Shown one piece after another: positions 46,801-54,522 of a DNA stretch of 64,000 bases. A model generated the notes under the pieces. The model had not been told where the DNA came from. It searched no databases and worked only from the letters and a program-made list of their open reading frames with translations. This DNA is from Sambucus nigra (lineage: Eukaryota; Streptophyta; Magnoliopsida; Dipsacales; Adoxaceae). Both the position numbers and the translations under genes were made by a program. The stretch lies in the NCBI GenBank assembly GCA_949130495.1, contig OX422208.1, positions 643,644,023 to 643,708,022 on the forward strand. Direction: 5' to 3'. Position 1 is the stretch's first letter; every line of letters starts with the position of its first letter.

Positions 46801-48941
46801 CTCACTAATATAACAGAATAATTTAAAATGATATATTTATATAAAAAGGCCTATCTTTTTACACAAAAGGATATAAAGTTCAAATTTTCACTATGAAGAA
46901 TGGGATGTCAATCAAAGAAATGAGCAAATATTATATATAGCCTTACAGATAACAAAGAGAATCACTCCTCGCACAGTCCAGACAGAAGACATGTTCACAA
47001 GGGCTCTGCAAGAACATAAAAATGTTACTATACGAAAGATCAAACGTGCTATTTAAACTTCAGCAGATACGCTGCAAAAGCAACAAATACAGCACGGGTC
47101 CTGATAACATGTGCCCTAAGGACACACATTACGATTTCAAAAATAGTAGGAACAGGATTCCGATATGCATTTAATTGGGAACACATACTCATGTGGAGCT
47201 CTAATACTTACTATTTTGAGGCTCATAACATGTGCCCTAAGGGCACAAGTTATCATTTTCCATACAGCACTAATGTGGAACCCTTACTCAAACTGGGATA
47301 GAGTAAATTTGGTCATGTCACATGAAACAAAAGGTTTCCCAGCTCCGTTTGTTTTGGGTTGAAATATTTCTCACTTGGGTAAAAAGTTAAATGGGGATTC
47401 ACCGATGAAACATGGATACTTCATTAAGAGTCCCTTTACCGATATGATGGTATAGGATACACAGGCACTTGCCCTATACATGTCCAAGGTGTATCCAAAA
47501 ATAAATAATAAATCAAAATAAATAGACAATTATCTTGTACTACATAAGGGATATGGCTAGATATACGGGAGATACAACAGGGACACTTATGCACGTTTCG
47601 AATGAGGTCATTTTGTAATTTTAGAATACTTGTATTATATAATTTTTTTAAATAAACCAAACCCAAATTATTCCTTAATCTTATTATAAAACAGGATAGA
47701 AATTCAAACTAAAACAACAGATTTCTCTCTCTCTCTCTCTCTCAACAGTGTTGGTGCTCTAGGTCTAGAACCATTCGTGTCACCTTGTTCTCACCGTTGA
47801 ACATGAATGAACGTGATATGTGAACAAGCATCGTTTGAACATTATGATAAATATTGCGTTTTATGTTTAAAGATACGACACATGTATCCCTGTATGTGCC
47901 TCCTAGATTTTTACCAATTCGAAATAGAATTTTTCTCCTTAATTATTACAGCATGTTAAGTAAAAATACTTTTCATCATTTCAATCCAGGTGAAAACTAT
48001 GTCAACCCCAACCAAACAGGGGCCTTATGGTAATAAAGTGAAAAAAAATCACCTATTCTAAGACAAAATATGTTTCTTATTTTGTCAAATATCATATAAT
48101 TGCATTGTGTTTATACTAACAAGAGTTGCAACTCCAAATAAGTGAGAAAACTTTTCACTGTTTCATTTTTTTACCTAGGTGGAAATTATTTCAACCCCAA
48201 CCAAACGGGGCCTTCACGGTAATAAAAGGCATCAAAAAGATGAAGATAATCCTAATAGATTTGGATTTTATAGCAAAGGGAGAAGAAGAATACGAACGTA
48301 ACTTCATAAATAACTAAACGGTTCCCCGTCATCTTACATATACAAGGGGAAAAACAAGCAACACAAATCTGAATGAAATGGCAAATGTTTCGAAAATAAG
48401 AAACCATCACGTTTTCTATAGGAAAGTTGAAAGTTCAGTGTACAATATAGGCAGTGGGTCACAGGTGATCAAAAGTTCATCATACGTCTAATAAGGTGCG
48501 GTATATAATAAACACAGTTGATTGAGATCTCATCTCTTATCCTATGAGATTCTTTTATCGGACCATCACAAGCAAAGAAGCTTATCAAGTAGAATTAGAG
48601 AGCAAGTTCAAGTAGGATCGTGAGTATCACAATGGCTAAGGATAACACATTACGTGGGGGAGAGAGAGAGAGAGAGAGAGAAACTTGACACATACTAGGC
48701 GTCCATAGATAGCAATGGGGAAATCACACCGAACACAAAAATGAACTCGATCTCCAAACTGACGGCGCCTCCTAAAACCTACAGTCTTGACAGGGGATGC
48801 AGCAGTTGCCGAACCAAGGCTCTTGGCTACAGGAAGATCAGCAAGTATAAGGTGGTCAGGGCATGCAACTGTGACACTTTCCACTTTTGCCCCTCCACCA
48901 CCTTCTGGGGTTGGAAGCGGCTTAAGCCGGATCTGAAGCAT
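25866..48941 (-). CDS. HAKAI: HAKAI-like RING-type E3 ubiquitin ligase, three coding exons
   Basis: Exons 48941-48696, 47005-46947 and 26574-25866 join to 1014 nt, 337 residues, no internal stop; plant HAKAI proteins are about 360. The start MLQIRL is followed by VACPDHLVL-like and DLPVAK blocks typical of the family. The RING finger (C69, C72, C85, H87, C90, C93, C100, C103) is split over all three exons. A C2H2-like finger (C122, C127, H140, H145) follows in an ICAAPHC context. The tail is rich in Pro, Met and Gly and ends in a polyproline run. HAKAI is a nuclear E3 ligase and an auxiliary subunit of the plant m6A writer complex with MTA, MTB, FIP37 and VIRILIZER. All splice sites are GT-AG and all zinc ligands are present, so I expect a working gene despite the 20.4-kb second intron. 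Confidence 0.9.
26632..28019. mobile_element. hAT-like non-autonomous DNA element, 1388 bp
   Basis: The eight bases TTTAGTAT flank both ends (26624-26631 and 28020-28027). Ends GGGTGGTTTTA and TAAATCACCC are imperfect inverted repeats, extended inside by CTAACCACCCC-type blocks at about 26663 and 27977. The interior is AT-rich, with no transposase. An 8-bp duplication indicates the hAT superfamily. It sits only about 50 bases from the HAKAI exon 3 acceptor. Confidence 0.8.
28028..29455. other. Intron sequence with unassigned repeats
   Basis: 28080-28400 resembles a decayed LTR-like block (TATTTATAG at about 28160, an A-rich tract, then a GC-rich patch), but no partner was found. 28863-29380 is GC-richer and has open frames without any recognisable domain. 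I see no gene. Confidence 0.35.
29456..30035. repeat. Tandem duplication, about 280-300 bp unit, two copies
   Basis: Copy 1 (29456-29734) and copy 2 (29735-30035) share CTCCTCTAGTTCC, TTACCTCCTCTACGAGACATC, CCTGTTTGATAGGCCTAAAT and GTCATGTGACCTGGTT in the same order. Copy 2 has an extra about 22 bases after the first block. Divergence is appreciable, so the duplication is not recent. Function unknown. Confidence 0.85.
30559..30610. repeat. (TA)n microsatellite
   Basis: About 50 bases of nearly pure TA directly before the inverted-repeat element at 30613. Confidence 0.95.
30613..31384. mobile_element. Inverted-repeat DNA element, about 770 bp
   Basis: The first about 43 bases (CACTCCCATATGGACTTAAA... 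at 30613) return as an inverted copy ending TTTAAGTCCGTATGTGAGTG at 31384, with few mismatches. The interior is non-coding. It is flanked by TA repeat on the left and by the foldback at 31384 on the right, so the target duplication cannot be read. Superfamily undetermined. Confidence 0.65.
31384..31713 (-). mobile_element. tRNA-like (SINE-like) core in a foldback element, 330 bp
   Basis: Both ends carry GATGCAGGAGCATATTCTAA in inverted orientation, extending for about 45 bases to CTCGCTGGGC. Further inside, CCATGGGGAAGATTCACCTC-like and ATGAGTCTGCCTC-like parts keep looser pairing. Between the arms the minus strand reads as a polymerase III promoter: an A-box-like GGTATAATGGTATGC (about 31577-31592) and a B-box GGTTCGAGTC (31540-31531). 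It looks like a tRNA-derived SINE enclosed by inverted arms, not a functional tRNA gene, since no cloverleaf can be drawn. Confidence 0.6.
31755..31802. repeat. (AT)n microsatellite
   Basis: About 48 bases of pure AT. Confidence 0.95.
31803..32241. other. Unassigned AT-rich intron sequence
   Basis: Contains a short duplicated phrase (CCCTATTTGTT at about 31842 and 31893). No coding region or element boundary seen. Confidence 0.4.
32242..33510 (+). pseudogene. PIF/Harbinger transposase remnant
   Basis: The segment 33270-33500 encodes IDGTHI (first catalytic Asp), then DQPRYRN, QNMLA, YVLAGWEG-like text and HDDRLLR (second Asp), the order of DDE_Tnp_4 transposases of PIF/Harbinger elements. 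A frame break lies within the middle. The third acidic residue lies beyond 33510, where an LTR was inserted. A possible left terminus is TTA-GGGCTCTTCATCTCC at 32239. The region 32400-32900 is presumably the broken upstream part, but I could not match it. Confidence 0.7.
33511..33804 (-). repeat. 3' LTR of a Ty3/gypsy element (minus strand)
   Basis: 294 bp, plus-strand ends TGATGTAA and TTACATCA. On the minus strand it is preceded by GTGGGGGTGGGGGAG, an evident polypurine tract (33805-33820). It interrupts the PIF transposase. Its gag lies to the right. Confidence 0.75.
34433..35014. mobile_element. hAT-like MITE with GATTCG-rich ends, 582 bp
   Basis: TSD GTCGTCAG (34425-34432 and 35015-35022) is exact. 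Inverted ends CATAGTTGTCAAAATCG and CGATTTGACAACTATG. Both subterminal regions consist of repeated GATTCG/CGAATC, and the centre is AT-rich. No coding capacity. Confidence 0.88.
35874..36679. mobile_element. hAT-like MITE with GGCGCGCC-rich ends, 806 bp
   Basis: TSD TGAGTGAG (35866-35873 and 36680-36687) is exact. Ends CATAGTTGTTAAAGGCG and CGCCTTAAATAACTATA. The left subterminal zone is a tandem of a GC-rich unit containing GGCTCCAGGCTCACCAAGGCG. The centre is AT-rich. Confidence 0.88.
36901..37740. other. Unassigned GC-richer intron sequence
   Basis: It lies between the gag remnant and the copia fragment. 37330-37450 holds an internal duplication around GTCGAGCAGATGGGTGG and GTCGGGCAGATGGGTGG. 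On the minus strand TGGTATCACA near 37615 resembles a primer-binding site, but no LTR follows. No recognised protein. Confidence 0.35.
37897..38182 (+). repeat. 5' LTR of the gypsy element
   Basis: 286 bp with TATA-like CTATAAATAAGG at about 38039. It is followed by the primer-binding site AATTGGTATCAAAACATT (38183-38200), a variant of the initiator tRNA-Met site. Confidence 0.88.
38391..38895. mobile_element. Short inverted-repeat element nested in the gypsy leader
   Basis: Ends GGTGGCCATGG and CCTATGTCCACC are inverted. Subterminal zones are rich in GGGCTCGGGTCGG and its complement, with an AT-rich centre. A possible imperfect duplication AGCAACAG/AGCAACAA lies at the two flanks. Its build is that of other short hAT-like elements here. 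Confidence 0.6.
39541..40310 (+). pseudogene. Gypsy protease region
   Basis: Reads as the region around the retropepsin: [17 protein letters not shown] where family members have DSGSS-HNFVS-type text, so the catalytic triplet is degenerate. Downstream the [11 protein letters not shown] block and [10 protein letters not shown] (about 40020-40085) mark the end of the protease region. A frame break lies near 39995. Confidence 0.7.
40311..41440 (+). pseudogene. Gypsy reverse transcriptase and RNase H
   Basis: Pieces in several frames: [13 protein letters not shown] (about 40610), [10 protein letters not shown] and [11 protein letters not shown] (about 40685-40750), then [13 protein letters not shown] with the catalytic FDD at 40811-40819. 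After that comes a thumb/RNase H linker ([19 protein letters not shown], about 41025-41065), then remnants of RNase H. At least three frameshifts. Confidence 0.8.
41441..42328 (+). pseudogene. Gypsy integrase
   Basis: The core starts near 41465 with [19 protein letters not shown], holding the first catalytic Asp. It continues with a broken FHPQTDGQT region (about 41710-41740) and [14 protein letters not shown] (about 41820-41865). The C-terminal part (to 42328) has no clear chromodomain. The zinc-binding HHCC part at about 41400-41450 is frameshifted. Confidence 0.75.
42442..42735 (+). repeat. 3' LTR of the gypsy element
   Basis: 294 bp, matching 37897-38182, but with an expanded GTTGTC/GTTGTT trinucleotide-type tract at 42645-42700 that is short in the 5' LTR. 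Confidence 0.88.
43758..43980 (+). repeat. Probable 3' LTR of the copia element
   Basis: It starts TGTTAAGCC directly after a purine-rich GCGGAAGAG and lies 16 bases before the end of the polymerase frame, as usual in copia elements. CA at 43979-43980 is a likely end. No 5' partner was found. Confidence 0.55.
43981..45968. other. HAKAI: HAKAI intron 2 sequence without identified element
   Basis: AT-rich. Includes a 118-codon minus-strand open frame (44504-44148) with no recognisable features, likely chance. No boundaries or repeats that I can support. Confidence 0.4.
45969..46580. mobile_element. hAT-like MITE with GACACG-rich ends, 612 bp
   Basis: Inverted ends CTATGAAGCACCG and CGTGCTTCATAG. 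Subterminal zones are made of repeated ACACG/CGTGT. The centre is AT-rich. Flanks AATATGGG and AATGGGTG are only partly alike, so the target duplication has decayed. Confidence 0.7.
46947..47005 (-). CDS. HAKAI: HAKAI exon 2 (59 nt)
   Basis: Acceptor TTCTTGCAG|AGCCC at 47006 and donor CT|GTAAGG at 46946. Encodes [20 protein letters not shown], the middle RING ligands (C85, H87, C90, C93, C100). It is too short to be found as an open frame; it was identified from the expected RING sequence and fits both neighbours in phase (0 and 2). Confidence 0.93.
47967..48226. repeat. Direct repeat pair in HAKAI intron 1
   Basis: Blocks 47967-48041 and 48152-48226 share CAACCCCAACCAAAC(A/G)GGGCCTT followed by GGTAATAAA. 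About 75 bp each, diverged. The phrase CAAACGGGGCC is common near ends of plant DNA transposons. Confidence 0.6.
48659..48682. repeat. (GA)n microsatellite beside the HAKAI exon 1 donor
   Basis: About 24 bases of pure AG on the plus strand; on the sense strand it is a CT run starting 14 bases inside intron 1. Confidence 0.95.
48696..48941 (-). CDS. HAKAI: HAKAI exon 1
   Basis: 246 nt, 82 codons, ending at a phase-0 donor after the Leu codon CTA. The Met at 48941 begins MLQIRL, the conserved family start. It carries the first RING pair C69-C72 in [16 protein letters not shown]. Reading through the donor would give a 101-residue product with a CT-run tail (FLSLSLSLP), which is not conserved. 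Confidence 0.93.
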
Positions 48942-49006
48942 ATTTTTTTATCAACTATTCTCCCGTACAGTAAACACAGGTTCCAGTTTCAAATCATTCT
49001 CTTCCC
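48942..49006 (-). promoter_or_regulatory. HAKAI: Possible HAKAI 5' UTR exon end with upstream intron
   Basis: On the minus strand TTTCTCTTTCTACAG|GGGAAG makes a good acceptor at 49007, 65 bases upstream of the start codon. It suggests a 5' UTR intron. The first exon and promoter would lie further right and were not located. Confidence 0.4.
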
Positions 49007-50040
49007 CTGTAGAAAGAGAACCAAGAAGTAAGCATTTATTTATGAGTCATTGTTTAGGATGCAAAAAAATACAAGATATATGTTCTCAAAGAAGAAGCTC
49101 AATTGTAGTAGTCAAGCTTCAACAATACCGGGGCACAATGCATAAGAAGACAATCATTTGCTTCAATTTCTACTTGTTTTATCAGAACTCCAACCGTTCA
49201 TAGAAGAATCATTGCAGCAAGGTGTAGACATGTAACTCGTCTTGAAGAACGTACGCCAATATTTTGTGGACAGCACGAGATTAATGAATAGAGGGCGAGA
49301 GAGTAATCTAGTGGAGTTGGAGTTGGAGTTGGTCAGTTTCATTTGGTGTTGGTAGCTTGTCACACACTAGCTCTTTTGGCATGGGCAGTGCATGCCAAGG
49401 GTGAAGTCCGAATTTGTAGAGGCGGTGAAATAAGGATGGGGTGCTTGGGAGTCGATATTACTTACGGTAATTGCGAGTGCAAGTACTAAAGCATGGGATT
49501 GGCTAGAGGATTGGCTAGAGGAGCAACACAACAATAATGTGGGCTAAGCCTTGCATGTTTGTTACTACCATTTCAGGTTTTCCCTCAACTGGTATACTAG
49601 GGATTCTCAGACTTGGCTGTGACAAGGCCAAGGAACATAGTTGGATATTGTGGGCATAACAAAGTTTGTCATATAGTTTCATTGATTGGCTAAGTGGGTT
49701 TACTTGGGAGAGTGAGGGTCATGCCACGTGCAACGTAGATTCTGGGTGTGGGTGCACGAATGGGAGGCGGATTGACAATACATAGAGCTCGATGTTTATA
49801 TGGCCTTGAGGCGGAGAAGGAAGCCTCGAGACGCAAGCCTCAACCTGAAAAAAGAAAATCCCCAGAATATTGGTTTTCACTCGCGACTCACTCAGTCTCT
49901 TGAAGAGACTGTGTAATCCAAGTGTATAATGTAAATATAATTTCATAAATTGGAATTTCTTTTTCAATTAATTTAATCAAAAAATTTGGAGATTGTGTGC
50001 TTATAACTTTTGGAAACAATGTAATTGACAACTAGTCCAA
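49007..50040. other. HAKAI upstream region, unassigned
   Basis: Contains a triple GAGTTG repeat (about 49315-49332) and a direct repeat GGATTGGCTAGAG (49497 and 49509). It may hold the HAKAI promoter. No second gene recognised. Confidence 0.35.
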
Positions 50041-50260
50041 TCAATTAGGCAATGATACGCACACTAAATAATGAATTTGTACTTGCTTGATACATGTTAC
50101 TACACTTATTTTCTAAATTTTTTAATGTGTTTTTTAAAGAAAGCTCTCTAAATAGGCATATCGTTTCATATCGCCCACAACCGATACCGAGTTGAAAATT
50201 GGGTGGCTGAGTCATAGACCGATACCGCATCTTTAATTCATGACATAACCAAAACAATGA
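50041..50260. repeat. Dispersed repeat, copy A
   Basis: Shares with 58496-58700 the succession ATGCATACTAAATGATG-like, TTGTACTTG, CTCTAAATAG, TCGTATC and CCGATACCGA. Low-copy TE fragment of unknown class. Confidence 0.6.
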
Positions 50261-50409
50261 AAATATGTATTATCATCACATCATCGCCATATAGGCCTAC
50301 ACATCATCATCAATGATGGTTTGTGTGTTTGCGTATATAATTATGTAGACAAATCCTTAAGTAACACAAACTAAGAAAATATAATACGTAAACGCAGACT
50401 ATTTATGTA

Positions 50410-51372
50410 TATCATTAGAATATATATATATATATATATATATCCGTCTCTCCCAGACCCAACATTTCGTGTCATATAACATGACAGGTCTAGTGGTCTT
50501 CCTATAGAATTTCTCCTTCAAATTCAAAGGTATACGCCAATCGCACAATACACTGGTAGCACTTCTTCTCCACGTACCCAACTTGCTTTAATCCTATGAG
50601 TAACACCATCGCTAATATCTCCATCTTTTTGGATACTTGAGCCTAAATAATGATCATTATCTCTTGACCCTGAAGTTTCACCACATCCCTATTTGTCCTC
50701 CTATTATTATTAGAATTACTCCACATATTCTGTTTTAGTTTTACTTATTTTAAACCCTCTTGTTTTTATAGTTTCTCTCTACAATTTCAATCTAGTATTA
50801 ATCTATGTCTTAATTTTATCTACTAAAACAATATCATCTGGAAATAACAAACACCGCAATACCTCATTGTATTTGTCCAATCAACTCATCCATAACAAGA
50901 GCAAAGAGATAGGAATCTTGGTGCAAACCTACAGTAATTGGGAATTGACTACTTTCTCTGTTGTTGTTCTTACTAAAGTCATGGTCGCATCATACATATC
51001 CTTAATCACATCAATATATCTACGAGTCGCTAATTTTTTATATAAAACACACCATATTATATCTCTTGATATTCTATCATTTGCCGTCTCCAAATATATA
51101 AAAACCATATGAAGATCCTTATTTTTCTCCCAACAACTCTCCATTAATCTTCTAAATAAATAAATAGCTTCCAGGCATAAACTCAAACCGAACTCAAACC
51201 GATTCTCAGGTACTGTTATTTCTAATCTCAACATATGTCCAATCACTCTCTCACAAAATTTTATTGCGCGACTCATTAACTTAATATCACGATAATTTGA
51301 ACAACATTGTATGTCCCCTTTATTTTTTAAAATAGGTACTAAGCATTCAAAGAGATTGAGACATTCAAACAA
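50410..51372 (-). pseudogene. LINE (non-LTR retrotransposon) reverse transcriptase remnant
   Basis: A 147-codon stretch (51372-50929) encodes the LINE RT blocks: LVPILKNKGDIQCCSNYRDI, RFEFGLS and VFIYLETANDR. In active LINEs the last holds the catalytic FIDLEKAYD, so one key Asp is changed. Further left, in broken frames, VGLHQ and LFALVMDEL are readable. A last open stretch (50581-50399) has LNLKEKFYRKTTRPVMLYDTKCW. The TA run at 50420-50443 is probably part of the 3' tail. Confidence 0.8.
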
Positions 51373-51555
51373 TTAGACTTGCAAAGAATTAAGAGTCCTA
51401 ACCATACTCAAGTGTTTGCTCTTCGTTCCACACTCACAACCCACTATTGTGAGTTCATATTTGTAACTTCGATCATTTCCGTTGTTTATACAGTTTGCAT
51501 TGTACGTCTTGTTGAGCCCTAAAGTAACACTCAGGAACCCTTAGATAAGTCAATC

Positions 51556-51843
51556 TGATGGGAATCCATATTAGTTTTCCTTTTTTTAGATTCTTTTATT
51601 TCTTTTTCTTTTTTAATTGGTCTCCAAGCATGTTTGGGACTAATTAGGTATTTTTTTGTTAATGCTTGCCCCTTTTTAGTCATTTAGGTAATTACTTGGT
51701 TAGCAAGTAATTCTCCCCATATAAATACTCCATGTACTCCTCATTTGGAGATAGCTTCAATTTGGAAGATAAGAAATTCTTAGTTTTCTCTCTCGAGTTG
51801 GTGTTTGTTTTGTTTTTTGGCCATTGACGTGTAGTTTACGTCA
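51556..51843 (+). repeat. 5' LTR of the gag-only element
   Basis: 288 bp, TGATGGGAATCC start, TATA-like CATATAAATACTCC at about 51717, ends TACGTCA. Confidence 0.9.
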
Positions 51844-51923
51844 AATTGGTATCAGAACGGGTGTCACTCCAACATTGATGTATTGGTGCTTAGATTATCA
51901 AACAAATCGTAAGCTACTTTCTC

Positions 51924-53961
51924 AATGGCTCCAAAAAAATCCAAACACCAACAAGAAGAGATTCAAAAATTGAAAGGAAAAATGGAACGAATGGAAGAAT
52001 TGGCACAAAGAACACAACAAGTTGATTCGCTTCAACAACTTTTCTCCAAAAATTCAACCTCCTACCATCGTGAATGAACCACAACCACCATCCTCCCAAG
52101 ACCCGGAAAAGATTCCATCGAAAAAAAAATTATCAATCAAGAACAAGTGCCCCAACCATTGATTGGCTGACCCGAACCCCAAATTTCGCTGTCCGCCGGC
52201 AACGATCAAGCCAGATCCCCAAACAAAACAAGTCCCGCCTCCATCGGGTACTCAGAACACCCGCCCAGAACCGCCAGGAGGGGCGGACGGTCCGATCCAG
52301 GCGATTCGTGTGAATTTTTTGACCCAACTGAGCCAAACTACCGCTGACCAGCTTCTGAAAGCCTCAGTAAAGCCAAAAACCCTAATCATCCCGCCTCTTT
52401 GGGTTTTTCTGGCCTCTATGGGGAATTTGGACGATCCAACCTACCCAACCAAGCCGAAAAACGCTAAATTTCTAAGCCACCCAGAATACCCTCTGACCCA
52501 TTTAGAAAAATCCGGATCTCCGCACCTCTCAACCATGACTAAGAACCCGAACCAATCAGGAAAGGAAATCTCAATATTTTCGGCCCACCCACCCTCCTCA
52601 GACAGTCACCTGAGTCTGACCGCTTCCGACCATCCGGCCTTTTCGCCCCTTTCGACCACCACGGACAGCCTTATGACTCCGGCAGATATTTTGACTTTTC
52701 AGGTTCTCGACCCCTTGCCCACATGCATTCCCCCACCCTCGCCCTCCATCCTCACATCATACACCTTCCCACCATGATCTCTCCCTACTTCATTCTAACT
52801 TCTCTTCATCCTCCGATGCCGGAGACGCCCATCACAGTGTTTTGAAGTGGATACCTCCTCCTCAGCCCGATGCTCATCGATTCGCACCATTACGGGACCG
52901 CCAGTGCTTTTATTGTGGTGAGCGTGGCTATTGGATTGGCACGTGTCCCCATTATCATCGCGGTCCCCCAGCAGCTCCAATGGTCCGGCATGTTTTTCCT
53001 CCTTATTCATCATCTGCCCAGATGCCGCCCTTACCTGCCAATTATGCCGCATCTCTGCCGAATGATGTGATGGGCCTTGATGCTCATCATGAAGGAGACC
53101 CTTTATCTATGGCGCTCCATCTACTCTCTCGGAGTCTCCACAAGGATATACGCGTCGATGTTCCTATGTTCGAGGGACGATTCTCCCCCGATAACATGAT
53201 TGATTGGTTAGCTTCTATGGAGCCAGTTTTTTATTACATGCGGGTTCAGGCCCACTCTTGTGTTCTCCTTGATGCTACCAAATTTCTGGGATTCGCCCGA
53301 GTTTGGTGGAATGATCTTTGCTATCGCCAGACAACTGCAGGGTTTCTTCCTATCCAAACATGGTCAGAGCTAAATACCACTCTTCAGGCTTTATTCATTC
53401 CGCCGATATATGAGCGCGACCTTTTTTATCGCATCCAACTTCTCCGACATAAGACGTCTACAGTAGTGGAGTATACTAAGGAGTTCCAGCTTCCTTGCAC
53501 TAGGGTCGTCTCCCTGAGACTGAGGATCAATGGATCAGCCGCTATATTTTGGAGCGCCAGACATATATTCAGCATGATTTGGGATTGCGAGAGATACCGA
53601 CCTTTCTGAAGGCGGTAGAGTATGATACCATGGTCGAGGCTTATCACACGGCACCAGTAGCTCCACCATCCTCCCGAACTCCACCTCCATCGCCCCTGCT
53701 TCTACTCCTCCAATGTCGGTTTCTTCTACCACTACTCCAGTCACCACTACTACCTCCACAGCGCCACCTTTGGATCCTCCTACATTCTGGTGCGACAATT
53801 GTGGCAACGTTGGACATCGAGCTTTAAAGAGCTCTCTCCCACGTCGTCGTGCCCTTTTAGCGATAGACCACCCACCAAAGTATCTTGATGAGTCCAAGGA
53901 GCCTCCACGACACGCATTGATTACCATTTTGGAGCCTGACTCAGTGAGCTTTCCTCTTTAA
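51924..53961 (+). pseudogene. Gag-like coding region of the gag-only element
   Basis: The first Met (about 51924) opens a Lys/Gln-rich coiled-coil-like segment, then a Pro/Ser-rich stretch (52163-52777). After a frame break 52842-53609 begins with a zinc knuckle (CFYCGERGYWIGTC, 52905-52946) whose His is Tyr. About 100 residues later it has the retrotransposon gag domain (FEGRFSPDNMIDWLASMEPVF, then FARVWWNDL and ERDLFYRIQLLRH). A further frame (53713-53961) contains a second knuckle, CDNCGNVGHRALKS (53791-53832), its last Cys replaced. Normally one or more knuckles follow the gag domain; here one also precedes it. Confidence 0.75.
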
Positions 53962-53993
53962 GTTCGTGAAAGAACTCTTTTTGAGGGGGGGAG

Positions 53994-54264
53994 TTATAAG
54001 AATCCATATTAGTTTTCCTTTTTATATATTCTTTTATTTCTTATCTCTTTTTTAATTGGTCTCCAAGCATGTTTGGGACTAATTGGGTATTTTTTTAGTC
54101 ATTTAGGTACTTACTTAGTTAACACATAATTATCCCCATATAAATACTCCATGTACTCCTCAATTGGAGATGGCTTTATTTTGGAATATAAGAAATACTT
54201 AGTTTTCTCTCTCTAGAGTTGGTGTTTATTTTGTTTTTTGGTCATCGACGTTTAGTTTACGTCA
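53994..54264 (+). repeat. 3' LTR of the gag-only element
   Basis: 271 bp; TATA-like CATATAAATACTCC at about 54138; ends TACGTCA followed by the TSD. Confidence 0.9.
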
Positions 54265-54269
54265 CAATC

Positions 54270-54522
54270 AGTTACTTCATAAGGTCCTTTGAATTACTGA
54301 CAAAGGACACAAAACCTCACACTTTTGACCAAAGCTCAAGAGGTCTTTTAGACTGTAATACCTTATTTGCAATCTAATATACCAATGCAACACCTTTGAC
54401 AGTGGACATAGGACCCTCATCTGAGGTCCGATCCACTTTAAGTCATTATCTCTTACTTTGACACTCTTCTCTTTGACAACACAATACCCCTTTTACGGTA
54501 ATAACCCAAAATGACCCGAACA
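54270..54522. other. Flanking sequence between two LTR elements
   Basis: Continues 51373-51555 across the gag-only element. Unassigned. 54500-54522 (CCCAAAATGACCCG...) pairs with 56332-56440 as the host of the next element. Confidence 0.4.

Larger units (their letters stand above)
26575..46946 (-). other. HAKAI: HAKAI intron 2, 20.4 kb, TE-loaded
   Basis: Donor CT|GTAAGG at 46946 and acceptor CACAG|G at 26575. The intron holds at least nine transposon-derived units in both orientations, listed separately. Only about 50 bases near the acceptor and a few hundred near the donor look like original intron. Correct splicing across it has to be assumed from the intact coding exons. Confidence 0.85.
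47006..48695 (-). other. HAKAI: HAKAI intron 1, 1.69 kb
   Basis: Donor CTA|GTATGTG next to a long CT/GA run and acceptor TTGCAG. It contains two repeats of a GTGCCCTAAGG(G)CAC palindrome (about 47104 and 47225). It also holds a direct repeat with CAACCCCAACCAAAC(A/G)GGGCC at about 48002 and 48190, probably an old DNA-transposon end. Confidence 0.85.
51556..54264 (+). mobile_element. Gag-only LTR retrotransposon (TR-GAG-like), 2.7 kb
   Basis: LTRs 51556-51843 and 53994-54264 are similar and end TTTACGTCA. The second starts TT instead of TG. TSD CAATC (51551-51555 and 54265-54269) is exact. A primer-binding site (AATTGGTATCAGAACG) follows the left LTR and a TTTTTGAGGGGGGGGAG purine tract precedes the right one. 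The 2.15-kb interior has only gag-like coding, with no protease, RT or integrase, so it is non-autonomous. Confidence 0.92.

Noticed and set aside
50399..50581. Separate small gene with a [12 protein letters not shown] tail
   Set aside because: It is the 3' end of the LINE reading frame running into a TA repeat.
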